Under the pieces are notes generated by a model that was not told the origin of the DNA, did not search any database, and saw only the letters and a program-made list of their open reading frames with translations. Positions 52,145-60,239 of a stretch of DNA of 64,000 nucleotides are shown here, piece after piece. The position numbers and the translations under genes are program-made. Position 1 is the first letter of the stretch. The number at the start of each line of letters is the position of its first letter. Source of the stretch: [Eubacterium] yurii (GTDB lineage Bacteria; Bacillota; Clostridia; Peptostreptococcales; Filifactoraceae); assembly GCA_900167215.1 (NCBI GenBank), contig FUZS01000008.1, positions 1-64,000 of the forward strand, read 5' to 3'.

Positions 52145-52230
52145 AAGACCATACAATTGTATAAGATACCAAATTCATAAAAAAGTAAAGTCATTACTTT
52201 TAAATGGAAGTGGTAGAGGAGGAGAAAGAC

Positions 52231-52605
52231 ATGAAAGATATATCTAAACGACTACCGGACGCGGAATTCAATGTAATGAAGGTGATATGGAATTTAGTAC
52301 CACCTATAACTACTAACAAAATCACCAATAAACTTGCCGATAATACATGGAAACCTCAGACCCTACTCACCGTACTAAAAAGACTTAGTGAGAAAGGATT
52401 TTTAAACATTATTAAAGATGGCAAGGAACATCAATACGAGGTGCTTATTAAGGAAGATGAGTATCTTGAAATTGAAACAGGAAGTTTTTTGAAAAGATAT
52501 GCAGGAAACTCAATCGGAGCATTGGTAAAGACGCTGTACTCTGAAGGGGATCTTACTGAGGACGACATTAATGAATTAAGGGATATTTTAGAGCAGAAGG
52601 AGTGA
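52231..52605 (+). CDS. BlaI/MecI-family repressor
   Basis: A 124-residue winged-helix repressor. The N-terminal domain has LPDAEFNVMKVIWNLVPPIT, TLLTVLKRLSEKGFL and the wing region KDGKEHQYEVLIKEDEYLEIE; the C-terminal helices dimerise. Family members bind TACA/TGTA-type palindromes and are removed by proteolysis when a BlaR1-like receptor fires. ATG 52231 has GGAGGAG upstream. The stop codon lies five bases before the receptor gene's start. Its predicted operator sits in its own promoter and in that of the PepSY gene at 55.5 kb. Confidence 0.92.
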   Translation: MKDISKRLPDAEFNVMKVIWNLVPPITTNKITNKLADNTWKPQTLLTVLKRLSEKGFLNIIKDGKEHQYEVLIKEDEYLEIETGSFLKRYAGNSIGALVKTLYSEGDLTEDDINELRDILEQKE

Positions 52606-52610
52606 TTAGT

Positions 52611-54707
52611 ATGAACTTTCTAACTATATTACTTTCCACAGGTGCGGTGATGTCAGCCATCATGCTTGCTCTGGTATTTGTTTTCAGAGCAAAAAGCGAT
52701 CTCTTAAGTGCAAAGACAAGGTATACAATATGGATTATCATACTTGTGGGTCTATTGATACCTTTCCGTCCTAAGTTTATATCACCACTTTTTACCGTGA
52801 ACAATCCTTTTACAAATTTTAGTGAAGTTAAAGAACAAGGTGAGATAGATTTGACAGCTCAAAGTAGTCCAAACTCAGATACGGAATCTGACTTAACTGC
52901 TGCAAATCAAGTCTCAAACGTTCAAAATAGCAAAACAGCAATACCAAAGGAAGATTCAAAAAAAGAAGAAGCTAAATTTGACTTACTTTCTTTCATAGGA
53001 AAATTTGCGATTGTTGTATGGTCAATAGGTGCAATAGTCGTGTTTGCAAAATATATGCTTGAATACAGAAAATTTTGCAAATTACTCAAAAGATGGTCTT
53101 CTCCGGTAGAAGATGAGGATATAATAAGAATTTTTAGGCTGACTAAATTAAAATTGGATATTGAAAATAAAGATATAGGGCTGATAAGAAGCAAGTATGT
53201 GAACACACCTATGCTCACAGGACTAATCAGACCAATGGTTGTTATACCGGAAAAAGAGATAGATGAAACGGATATGAAGCTTATAATAGAGCATGAACTT
53301 ACACACTATAAGCATAAAGATTTATATGTAAATCTGCTTAGTATCCTGGTTCTTTGCTTCCACTGGTTCAACCCTATAATGTATTACTGCATGCCGGTTA
53401 TACAGGGAGACGGCGAGCTTTACTGCGATGAAACTGTACTCAAAAACAAAAATATGAACTATAGAAAGACTTACGGTAAGATGATAATAAACATGATACC
53501 GACAAGTCCTACTAAACAAGTGGCACTATCTACTTGTTTCTATAGTAAAAAGCTGAGCGTTAAAAGGAGGCTTATAAATATCATGAAAAATAATAAGACT
53601 ATGAAGAAGATATCAACTCTTTCAATATTAGGTATATTAGGAGCAACTGTACTATCAGGATCGCTTATGACATTTGCTGCTAACAGCTCATATATAGGAG
53701 TGGAAAAGGCAAAAGCCATAGCGCTTAAAGACGCAAAAGTTAGCGATGTAACATTTGTAAAGGTAAAACTTGATACTGAGGACGGCGTTAAGGTGTATGA
53801 TGTAGAATTCTACAAAGGAAATGTGGAATACGACTACGAAATCGACGCTATAACAGGTCAAATAAGAGAAAAAGATTTAGATATAGAAAATTATACTATT
53901 CCACAAAAGAAGAATAAAAACAAAAACTCAAATAACACAAGTGATATCGGAGTAGAAAAGGCAAAAGAAATAGCGCTTAAAGATGCAGGAGTAAGCGGAG
54001 TAACATTTGTAAAAGCTAAACTTGACTATGAAGACGGCGTAAGAGTATACGACGTAGAGTTTTACAAAGACAATGTAGAATATGACTATGAAATAGATGC
54101 AGCAAAAGGTCAAATAAGAGAAAAAGATTTGGATATAGAAAATTATACTATTCCACAGAAGAAGAATAAAAACAAAAATAAAAACTCAAATAACACAAGT
54201 GATATCGGAGTAGAAAAGGCAAAAGAAATTGCACTTAGAGATTCAGGAGTAAGCGGAGTAACATTTGTAAAAGCAAAACTTGACTATGATGACGGCATAA
54301 GAGTATACGACATAGAGTTTTATAAAAACAATGTAGAATATGACTATGAAATAGATGCAACAACAGGTCAAATAAGAGAAAAAGATTTGGATATAGAAAA
54401 TTATACTATTCCACAAAAGAAAGTTGCTCCAAAAAAAGATAATACACAAAAGCAAAGTCAAAAGCAAGCTCAAAACCAAAGTCAAGTTCAAAACTACAGC
54501 GGAGATATTGGAGCTGAAAGAGCAAAGGCTATAGCCTTAGGTGATGCAGGAGTAAGTGGAGTATCATTTACAAAGGTTAAACTTGATTATGAAGATGGAG
54601 TAAAAGTATATGAAGTGGAATTCTACAAAGACAATGTAGAATATGACTACGAAATAGATGCTGCAACAGGTAGCATACGTGAAAGAAGTGTAGAAGAAGA
54701 CGACTAA
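52611..54707 (+). CDS. BlaR1/M56-type membrane metalloprotease with four PepSY repeats
   Basis: A 698-residue signal-transducing protease. Three N-terminal helices precede the M56 domain with the zinc site IIEHELTHYKHKDL (about residues 226-239) and ELYCDE downstream. After KKLSVKRRLINIM comes a fourth helix (STLSILGILGATVLSGSLM). Instead of the penicillin-binding sensor of BlaR1, the outside part holds four PepSY-like repeats (~360-430, 445-510, 525-595, 630-697), each with a GVEKAKAIALKDAxV start and VYDVEFYKGNVEYDYEID. Lys/Asn/Gln-rich linkers join them. The codons for KRRL contain AAAAGGAGG, 15 bases before an internal ATG (53583), so the sensor part might also be made separately. ATG 52611 has AAGGAG upstream. 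Confidence 0.88.
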   Translation: MNFLTILLSTGAVMSAIMLALVFVFRAKSDLLSAKTRYTIWIIILVGLLIPFRPKFISPLFTVNNPFTNFSEVKEQGEIDLTAQSSPNSDTESDLTAANQVSNVQNSKTAIPKEDSKKEEAKFDLLSFIGKFAIVVWSIGAIVVFAKYMLEYRKFCKLLKRWSSPVEDEDIIRIFRLTKLKLDIENKDIGLIRSKYVNTPMLTGLIRPMVVIPEKEIDETDMKLIIEHELTHYKHKDLYVNLLSILVLCFHWFNPIMYYCMPVIQGDGELYCDETVLKNKNMNYRKTYGKMIINMIPTSPTKQVALSTCFYSKKLSVKRRLINIMKNNKTMKKISTLSILGILGATVLSGSLMTFAANSSYIGVEKAKAIALKDAKVSDVTFVKVKLDTEDGVKVYDVEFYKGNVEYDYEIDAITGQIREKDLDIENYTIPQKKNKNKNSNNTSDIGVEKAKEIALKDAGVSGVTFVKAKLDYEDGVRVYDVEFYKDNVEYDYEIDAAKGQIREKDLDIENYTIPQKKNKNKNKNSNNTSDIGVEKAKEIALRDSGVSGVTFVKAKLDYDDGIRVYDIEFYKNNVEYDYEIDATTGQIREKDLDIENYTIPQKKVAPKKDNTQKQSQKQAQNQSQVQNYSGDIGAERAKAIALGDAGVSGVSFTKVKLDYEDGVKVYEVEFYKDNVEYDYEIDAATGSIRERSVEEDD

Positions 54708-54815
54708 AAAGTCAGTAACTGATAGTCTTTAATAGACTTATTCAAATTTCTCCATGAAAATTTAATAACTGTAAATTCAAATATAACTTTAGAATAAGCC
54801 TATTAAGTAATTTAT

Positions 54816-54865
54816 GAAAAACTGTCAGCATTTTGGGAAAAATCTAAGCTGTTGACAGTTTTTTA
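54816..54865 (+). terminator. Terminator of the blaI-blaR operon
   Basis: AAAACTGTCA pairs with TGACAGTTTT across a longer loop, followed by more Ts. A related hairpin ends the PepSY gene (56189-56237). Confidence 0.75.
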
Positions 54866-54879
54866 TACAAATAATCCAA

Positions 54880-54992
54880 TACTAAAAATCTATTAAAAAG
54901 CCATATAATTTTATTACGGTAAAATTGCTGATAATTGCTAAACTGTAATGTAATCAGTTATAAATATTTGGTATTAAAAATAGAAATTAGCA
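54880..54992 (-). repeat. Family C MITE-like element (inverted)
   Basis: Runs from TACTAAAAATCTATTAAAAA to ATAGAAATTAGCA. Confidence 0.7.
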
Positions 54993-55053
54993 CAAATATA
55001 GCTTGTTTAGAAATTTTATTTCTTTATCAAGTAGCTATATTTTAAATATTTTA

Positions 55054-55178
55054 TACTAAAATCTAATAAAATAATGGATAAAATATTCTCAGTGTATTTA
55101 TAATGAAATCGTAAATAATATGGTATTCTTTAAAAAACTGTTGATGAATATTATCCATAGATTAAATAGATACAAGTA
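55054..55178 (-). repeat. Family A MITE-like element (inverted)
   Basis: A 125 bp copy from TACTAAAATCTAATAAAATA to ATTAAATAGATACAAGTA with TTA on both sides. Confidence 0.8.
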
Positions 55179-55205
55179 TTAGATATAAAAAAATAAAAAA
55201 AACTA

Positions 55206-55234
55206 TTGACTTTTATATTCTACTATTGTAGAAT
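55206..55234 (+). promoter_or_regulatory. Second copy of the BlaI-type promoter/operator
   Basis: TTGACT (55206-55211) and TAGAAT (55229-55234) flank the same ATTCTAC-TATT-GTAGAAT palindrome (55217-55234) found upstream of blaI. Similarity to the blaI leader continues past it (AATAAGATACCAAATT-type sequence). Confidence 0.75.
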
Positions 55235-55322
55235 ATAAATATAAAAATTAATAAGATACCAAATTTGTTACAATGATGAACAAATTTTCAGTGGTATATA
55301 TTAGTTTTTATAAAAAAATTAA

Positions 55323-55444
55323 TACTACAATCTAATAAAATAGTGGATAAATCTTTTTCAGTGCATTTATAATAAAGTCGTAAATCATATACTACTTCGT
55401 AAATAATTTATGAAAATTGTCCATAGATTAAACAGATAATAGTA
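55323..55444 (-). repeat. Family A element inserted in the PepSY gene leader
   Basis: A 122 bp copy from TACTACAATCTAATAAAATA to ATTAAACAGATAATAGTA with TAA on both sides. It separates the operator-promoter from the ribosome-binding site, which starts 11 bases after it. Confidence 0.8.
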
Positions 55445-55470
55445 TAAGCGTTAAAAGGAGGCTTAACATC

Positions 55471-56079
55471 ATGAAAAATAATAAATTTGTAAAAAGAATA
55501 TCAACTCTTTCAATATTAGGTATATTAGGAGCAACTGTACTATCAGGATCGCTTATGACATTTGCTGCAAACAGCTCATATATAGGAGTGGAAAAGGCAA
55601 AAGCCATAGCGCTTAAAGACGCAAAAGTTAGCGATGTAACATTTGTAAAGGTAAAACTTGATACAGAGGATGGCGTTAAGGTGTATGATGTAGAATTCTA
55701 CAAAGGAAATGTGGAATACGACTACGAAATTGACGCTATAACAGGTCAAATAAGAGAAAAAGATTTGGATATAGAAAACTTCTCTATTCCAAAGAAGAAA
55801 GCTACAACAAATAAACAAACAACAAAAGCAACAACAAAATCAAAAGTAAAGACTTCAACTAAGAAAGCTGCCAAAGATATAGGAGTTGAAAAAGCAAAAT
55901 CTATCGCTCTTAAGGATGCAGGTGTAAGTAATGTAAAATTTACAAAGGCTAAAGTTGACTACGAAAATGGAATAAAGGTGTATGACATAGAGTTCCGTAA
56001 AGGAAACAAAGAATACGACTACGAAATTGAAGCAGCAACAGGTAAAATCCGTGAAAGAAATGTTGACTTAGATGACTAA
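55471..56079 (+). CDS. Secreted PepSY-repeat protein, duplicate of the BlaR1-like sensor end
   Basis: A 202-residue exported protein. The signal peptide and first PepSY-like repeat (~1-105) are almost identical to the BlaR1-like protein from its fourth helix onward. A Lys/Thr-rich linker and a second repeat (~137-202; GVEKAKSIALKDAGVSNVKF) follow. The ribosome-binding site AAAAGGAGGC corresponds to the KRRL codons of the receptor gene. Promoter, operator and terminator are also duplicated, so it is probably co-regulated by the BlaI-type repressor. It may compete with or modulate the receptor's ligand sensing; this is inference. An inserted family A repeat lies in its leader. Confidence 0.8.
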   Translation: MKNNKFVKRISTLSILGILGATVLSGSLMTFAANSSYIGVEKAKAIALKDAKVSDVTFVKVKLDTEDGVKVYDVEFYKGNVEYDYEIDAITGQIREKDLDIENFSIPKKKATTNKQTTKATTKSKVKTSTKKAAKDIGVEKAKSIALKDAGVSNVKFTKAKVDYENGIKVYDIEFRKGNKEYDYEIEAATGKIRERNVDLDD

Positions 56080-56188
56080 AAATTAGTTCAATCTAAGACT
56101 TTTAGAGTATGTATTATGATTTTCCCATAAAAATTTAATAACTATAGCTCTAAATAATAACTTTAGAATATCTATTAAATAGTTGATG

Positions 56189-56237
56189 AAAAACTGTCAA
56201 CATTTTAGGAGAAATCCTATATGTTGGCAGTTTTTTT
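56189..56237 (+). terminator. Terminator of the PepSY gene
   Basis: AAAACTGTCAACAT pairs with ATGTTGGCAGTTTT (one wobble) with an inner TAGGA/TCCTA helix, followed by a T run. Confidence 0.85.
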
Positions 56238-56263
56238 ATTGAAATCATTGTGATAAATACTTA

Positions 56264-56377
56264 TACTAAAAATCTATAAAAAAGCCATGTGATTTTATTA
56301 AATCAAAATTATTGACAATCTGCAAAAAGTGTAATTTGATAAAATAACATTCTTGGCATTATAAATGGTGATTAGTA
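56264..56377 (-). repeat. Family C MITE-like element (inverted)
   Basis: A 114 bp copy from TACTAAAAATCTATAAAAAA to ATAAATGGTGATTAGTA with TTA on both sides. It directly abuts the next element through a shared TTA. Confidence 0.85.
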
Positions 56378-56380
56378 TTA

Positions 56381-56502
56381 TACTAAAATCTAATAAAATA
56401 ATGGATAAATCTTTTTCAGTGCATTTATAATAAAGTCATAAATCATATACTACTTTGCAAATCATTTGTGAAAATTATACATAGATTAAATAGATAATAG
56501 TA
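56381..56502 (-). repeat. Family A MITE-like element (inverted)
   Basis: A 122 bp copy from TACTAAAATCTAATAAAATA to ATTAAATAGATAATAGTA with TTA on both sides. Confidence 0.85.
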
Positions 56503-56504
56503 TT

Positions 56505-56636
56505 ATGTCAAATAACTATTACATAGACAATCTCTTAAAAAGTCATATAATCGGATTACAGTAAAATTGAAGATAATTGATAAACTGTAACGTCGTTAGT
56601 CATAAATACTTGGCATTATAAATAGTTATTAGTATA
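56505..56636 (-). repeat. Worn inverted family C element
   Basis: Contains CTTAAAAAGTCATATAATCG and TACTTGGCATTATAAATAG followed by TTATTAGTA; the left end has diverged. Confidence 0.55.
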
Positions 56637-56663
56637 ATATGCCATAAAAATAGGTGGAGATAT

Positions 56664-56930
56664 TCAGCCTTGTTTTTTTGAAAATTTACTTATTATATTA
56701 TCAGTGTCAAAGTCTATACTGTCATCTTCAAGTAAGAAGCAGGGTACTCCTACATAGCCTTCCTTTTTTATGTCTATAAACTCATCTCTATTATCTCTTA
56801 GATGTAAGAATGCTTTCATCTTAGGCATGGACTCGGTAATGTCCACATAGTCATAAGAAATTCCTGCATTTTTCAGTTTTTCAAATGCGTCTTGGCAATC
56901 ATGACAAAGCACTGTTCCATATAATTTCAT
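56664..56930 (-). CDS. Glutaredoxin-like protein
   Basis: An 88-residue thioredoxin-fold protein. MKLYGTVLCHDCQDAFEKL gives a CxxC redox centre (CHDC) at residues 9-12, and GVPCFLLEDD gives the cis-proline segment. It likely reduces or carries thiols, or delivers electrons to small reductases; the partner is unknown. AAAGGAG precedes ATG. It stands alone. Confidence 0.82.
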   Translation of the reverse strand: MKLYGTVLCHDCQDAFEKLKNAGISYDYVDITESMPKMKAFLHLRDNRDEFIDIKKEGYVGVPCFLLEDDSIDFDTDNIISKFSKKQG

Positions 56931-56956
56931 ATTAGCTCCTTTATATTAAAAAAATA

Positions 56957-57083
56957 TACTAAAGCATATTTAAACTATCGATTTTATCAATTCTATCCTT
57001 GTAATACTATTAAACATATTAGTAATAAATATTTAGTGAAACATTTTTTATAGAATATTTTCATTCTTCTATTAGATAATTAT
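56957..57083 (+). repeat. Worn family B element
   Basis: Starts TACTAAAGCATATTTAAACT and ends near TTCTATTAGATAATTATA. Its last bases differ from other copies. Confidence 0.6.
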
Positions 57084-57114
57084 ATAAAAATAATATACCG
57101 CATATTAATATAGA

Positions 57115-57627
57115 CTATATAATTTCTATTTGGCAGGCTCTCATAGCGTCAAGTGCAGTATTATGTGATTTTTCGCTTACACCGGCACAGCATGATGAGT
57201 CCACTGTTAGCTTCACTTCCGGTAAGAAGGTCTTTACCGTCATAGCATTTGATATGACACAGATATCAGTGCAAAGTCCTACAAATACTATCTGCTCTAT
57301 CTTTTCATCTTTGTCTATATCAAGCAGTCTTTGAACAAGAACAGGAGAGCCGAATGAAGGCTTTTCTATGATTTCACAGTCCTTGGTATTAAGACTTGCA
57401 TTTATCTTATGACCGTTAGTATCTTTGATGCAGTGTTTTACAGGGAGATTTTTCCCCTCTTGTGTGTCAAGGTAGTCATCACTGTGAGTATCTTGAGTAA
57501 AGATGATTTTTCCATCAAAATGCTCTATCTTATTTTTTACATTTTCAACTATGCTTTGTGCCTGAACACTGCCTAAAGCTCCGTCAATAAAGTCGTTTTG
57601 CATATCAACAACAACAAGAATTTTCAT
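57115..57627 (-). CDS. Isochorismatase-family cysteine hydrolase, nicotinamidase-like
   Basis: A 170-residue hydrolase with the catalytic triad Asp (VVDMQNDFIDGALG, residue 8), Lys (IIEKPSFGSP, ~89) and Cys (VGLCTDICVISNAM, ~122). FTQDTHSDDYL and LPVKHCIKDT resemble the metal-binding and HC segments of nicotinamidases (PncA). It may convert nicotinamide to nicotinate for the PncB encoded at 43 kb, but the related isochorismatase and amidase subgroups cannot be excluded. AAAAGGAGAAAAA precedes ATG. Confidence 0.85.
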   Translation of the reverse strand: MKILVVVDMQNDFIDGALGSVQAQSIVENVKNKIEHFDGKIIFTQDTHSDDYLDTQEGKNLPVKHCIKDTNGHKINASLNTKDCEIIEKPSFGSPVLVQRLLDIDKDEKIEQIVFVGLCTDICVISNAMTVKTFLPEVKLTVDSSCCAGVSEKSHNTALDAMRACQIEII

Positions 57628-57692
57628 TTTTTCTCCTTTTCTTTAATTAAAAAATTTTGAAATTTAAATCATATAGTGCAAAATATTATTTT

Positions 57693-57808
57693 ATAGCAAA
57701 ATCTAATAAATAATGGATAAAATATTTACTGTGATTTTGTAGTGAAGCCATAAATTATTAAAGTAATTTTTAAAAACTATTAATGAATATTAAATAGATA
57801 ATAGAATA
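57693..57808 (-). repeat. Worn inverted family A element
   Basis: Shows AAAATCTAATAAATAATGGATA and AATATTAAATAGATAATAGAA in the order of inverted family A copies (pieces quoted). No other feature is seen in the 363-base gap. Confidence 0.5.
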
Positions 57809-57990
57809 ATTTGAAATAGTATGGGATTTCTAACTCTATTATATATACTTTGATAATATAGTATTCATAATATAATATTTGAATAATTTAGCATCAGCAT
57901 AAAACTAAGATTTATGTCATAAAAATAAAGGGTAGTTTGGCTTGTGTAAAGCAAATTACATAGTAATTTGCTAATATCTATGTCCTATTT

Positions 57991-58401
57991 TTATTTGTCA
58001 TATAGGCAAAAGCCTGCTATCTCATCCAATTTTGCGAAGTCTTGTATGATATAGAGATATCCTATCAAGGCTTCAAATCCTGTAGCGTAGTTGTAGTCTT
58101 GTACATTTGCATTTTTGGGAGGATTGCTTGCGCTGTTGCGTCCACGCATTACGACATCCCACATTTTCTCATCTATTACATTGTGGTCTTTCAGCTCTTT
58201 GACCATTTGCGCCTGAGATTTTGCCTTTACCAGACCTGTGGAGATATGATGGAGTTTGTTGACTTTTGAATGTTTGTTTTTAAACATTACAAAATTTCTC
58301 ACATACATCTCCCATACACTATCGCCTATATAGGCAAGCGACAGCGTATTTATGGAGTTTACATCGCTTGGACTTATTTGATTTATTATATTTTCGACCA
58401 T
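57991..58401 (-). CDS. mrnC: Mini-ribonuclease III
   Basis: A 136-residue RNase III catalytic domain without a double-stranded-RNA-binding domain. NTLSLAYIGDSVWEMYVRNF carries the acidic active-site Asp, and TGFEALIGYLYIIQD the second acidic residue. In Bacillus the enzyme matures 23S rRNA. Its start lies inside the end of cysS (16-base overlap), the same cysS-mrnC order found in Bacillus and clostridia, so the two are translationally coupled. Confidence 0.93.
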   Translation of the reverse strand: MVENIINQISPSDVNSINTLSLAYIGDSVWEMYVRNFVMFKNKHSKVNKLHHISTGLVKAKSQAQMVKELKDHNVIDEKMWDVVMRGRNSASNPPKNANVQDYNYATGFEALIGYLYIIQDFAKLDEIAGFCLYDK

Positions 58402-59786
58402 TGAGTACCTTGCCTTGTATCCTTTATTTCTATTCCCATTTTTCTTAATTCTTCCCTTATCTCATCAGCCTTTGCAAAATCTTTTGATTTTTTAGCCTGA
58501 TTTCTAAGTTCTATAAGTTCTTCTATCTTGCTTGTGTCTTCGCTTTCAGTCTTGTCTGTATTTGCAATATTCAACACTCCTGTAAGCTCATTTAGCATAG
58601 ATAATATGCTTTGGACGAATGCCTTTGAAGAATTTTCATTTACACTTGTATTTGCAAGTTTTACCAAGTCAAATATGGCTGTGATGGCGTCTGCAGTGTT
58701 TAGGTCATCGTTCATCTTTTCAATAAAAGTTGATTTTATTCCCTGAACATTTGCAAGTATATATTTTTCTTCTTGAGATATTTCTTTATCTTGGGATTTT
58801 TGTAGTGAGAAGTCCAAAGACGACTTACAGTTTTTGATTCTGTCCAATGAGCTCTTGGCTGAGTCAAGCAGGTCTTTACTGTAGTTTATAGGGCTTCTGT
58901 AGTGAGAAGTCAACATGAAAAATCTTAGGACATCTCCGTCATAGACTTTTAGTACATCTCTTACAGTGAAGAAATTACCCAATGACTTGCTCATCTTAAC
59001 ATTGTCTATATTGATGTAGCCGTTGTGCATCCAGTAATTGGCAAAGGTACATCCGTTCTTACATTCGCTTTGTGCTATTTCATTTTCGTGATGAGGAAAT
59101 ATCAAGTCCTGTCCGCCTGAGTGTATGTCTATGTTGGCTCCGAGGTATTTGTTACTCATTACTGAGCATTCTATATGCCAGCCCGGTCTACCTACACCCC
59201 ATGGTGAGTCCCAGCCTATTTCGCCCTCTTTTTTCTCCTTCCAAAGTGCAAAGTCCAGTGGAGATTTCTTTTGTTCGTTTACATCTATTCTTGCACCTGA
59301 TACGAGTTCATCTATGTTTTTATGAGATAACTTACCGTATTCATCAAATTTTTTGACTTCAAAATATACGTCGCCACCAAGCACATATGCAAAGCCCTTG
59401 TCTATAAGGTCTTGTATAAAGCCTATTATCTCTTTTATATTTTCCGTAACTCTTGGATGTACTGTAGCCTTTCTTATGCCTATTGCTGCTGCGTCTTTGT
59501 AATATTCGTCGATGTATTTGTCTGCTACTTCTATGGCTGATATGCCTTCTTCATTGGCTTTTTTAATTATCTTGTCGTCCACGTCGGTGAAGTTTTGGAC
59601 AAATGTAACCTCATAGCCGATGTATTCAAGGTAGTTTCTAAGAATGTCAAAGACGATGAAAGGTCTTGCATTTCCTATGTGGAAATAGTTGTATACGGTA
59701 GGTCCGCATGAGTACATCTTGACCTTGCCTTTTTCTATCTCTTTAAATTCTTCTTTTTTCATAGTCATGGTGTTGTATATTTTCAT
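58386..59786 (-). CDS. cysS: Cysteinyl-tRNA synthetase
   Basis: A 466-residue class I aminoacyl-tRNA synthetase. It shows SCGPTVYNYFHIGNARPF with the HIGH-type motif, zinc-site residues in WHIECSVMS and HHENEIAQSECKN, and the KMSKS loop as VKMSKSLGNFF. The C-terminal helices and small anticodon domain end in KDTRQGTQWSKI. ACGGAGG lies six bases before ATG. No T-box leader could be seen upstream. It heads the cysS-mrnC operon. Confidence 0.97.
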   Translation of the reverse strand: MKIYNTMTMKKEEFKEIEKGKVKMYSCGPTVYNYFHIGNARPFIVFDILRNYLEYIGYEVTFVQNFTDVDDKIIKKANEEGISAIEVADKYIDEYYKDAAAIGIRKATVHPRVTENIKEIIGFIQDLIDKGFAYVLGGDVYFEVKKFDEYGKLSHKNIDELVSGARIDVNEQKKSPLDFALWKEKKEGEIGWDSPWGVGRPGWHIECSVMSNKYLGANIDIHSGGQDLIFPHHENEIAQSECKNGCTFANYWMHNGYINIDNVKMSKSLGNFFTVRDVLKVYDGDVLRFFMLTSHYRSPINYSKDLLDSAKSSLDRIKNCKSSLDFSLQKSQDKEISQEEKYILANVQGIKSTFIEKMNDDLNTADAITAIFDLVKLANTSVNENSSKAFVQSILSMLNELTGVLNIANTDKTESEDTSKIEELIELRNQAKKSKDFAKADEIREELRKMGIEIKDTRQGTQWSKI

Positions 59787-59996
59787 GATTATCCTCCGTT
59801 TGTGTATTTTAAGTATAATTGTATCAATTTACTAAAGATATATGTAAATTAATCCCAAGAGTTTTATTTTTAATAAATATCAGTGCTTATATCAATATCT
59901 GTTTGATTTAAAGATACTATTTTATGTTTTATTGAAATAGCCAAATGTTTATAGTATTATAATAAATTTTCTAAACTAAGAAGTAGAGCTTCATAA

Positions 59997-60110
59997 TACT
60001 AAAAATCTATTAAAAAGCCATAGAATTTATATTAGGGTACAATTGTTGATAACTCATAAACTTTAATGTCATTAGTTATAAATACTTAGCTTTATAAATA
60101 GTGATTGGTA
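59997..60110 (-). repeat. Family C MITE-like element (inverted)
   Basis: A 114 bp copy from TACTAAAAATCTATTAAAAA to TATAAATAGTGATTGGTA with TAA on both sides. Confidence 0.85.
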
Positions 60111-60170
60111 TAATAGAATTGTAAGCGTAATTTTTAATACTTCAATAAATTATATCACAAAAGATTAAAT

Positions 60171-60205
60171 AAAAAAAGCACATCATAAGATAATGACGTG
60201 CTTTG
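60171..60205 (-). terminator. Terminator of the secreted stalk-domain gene
   Basis: On the minus strand AAAGCACGTCAT pairs with ATGATGTGCTTT (one wobble) across TATCTT, followed by seven Ts. Confidence 0.85.
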
Positions 60206-60239
60206 TAAATCAATTATTTAAAATTTTTGAAAAAGTCCT

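Noticed and set aside
52041-52247. 68-codon ORF upstream of blaI
   Set aside because: It runs across the promoter/operator and into blaI in another frame; no ribosome-binding site.
59787-60239. T-box leader for cysS
   Set aside because: The upstream region holds a family C repeat and AT-rich DNA; no specifier stem or T-box sequence was seen.
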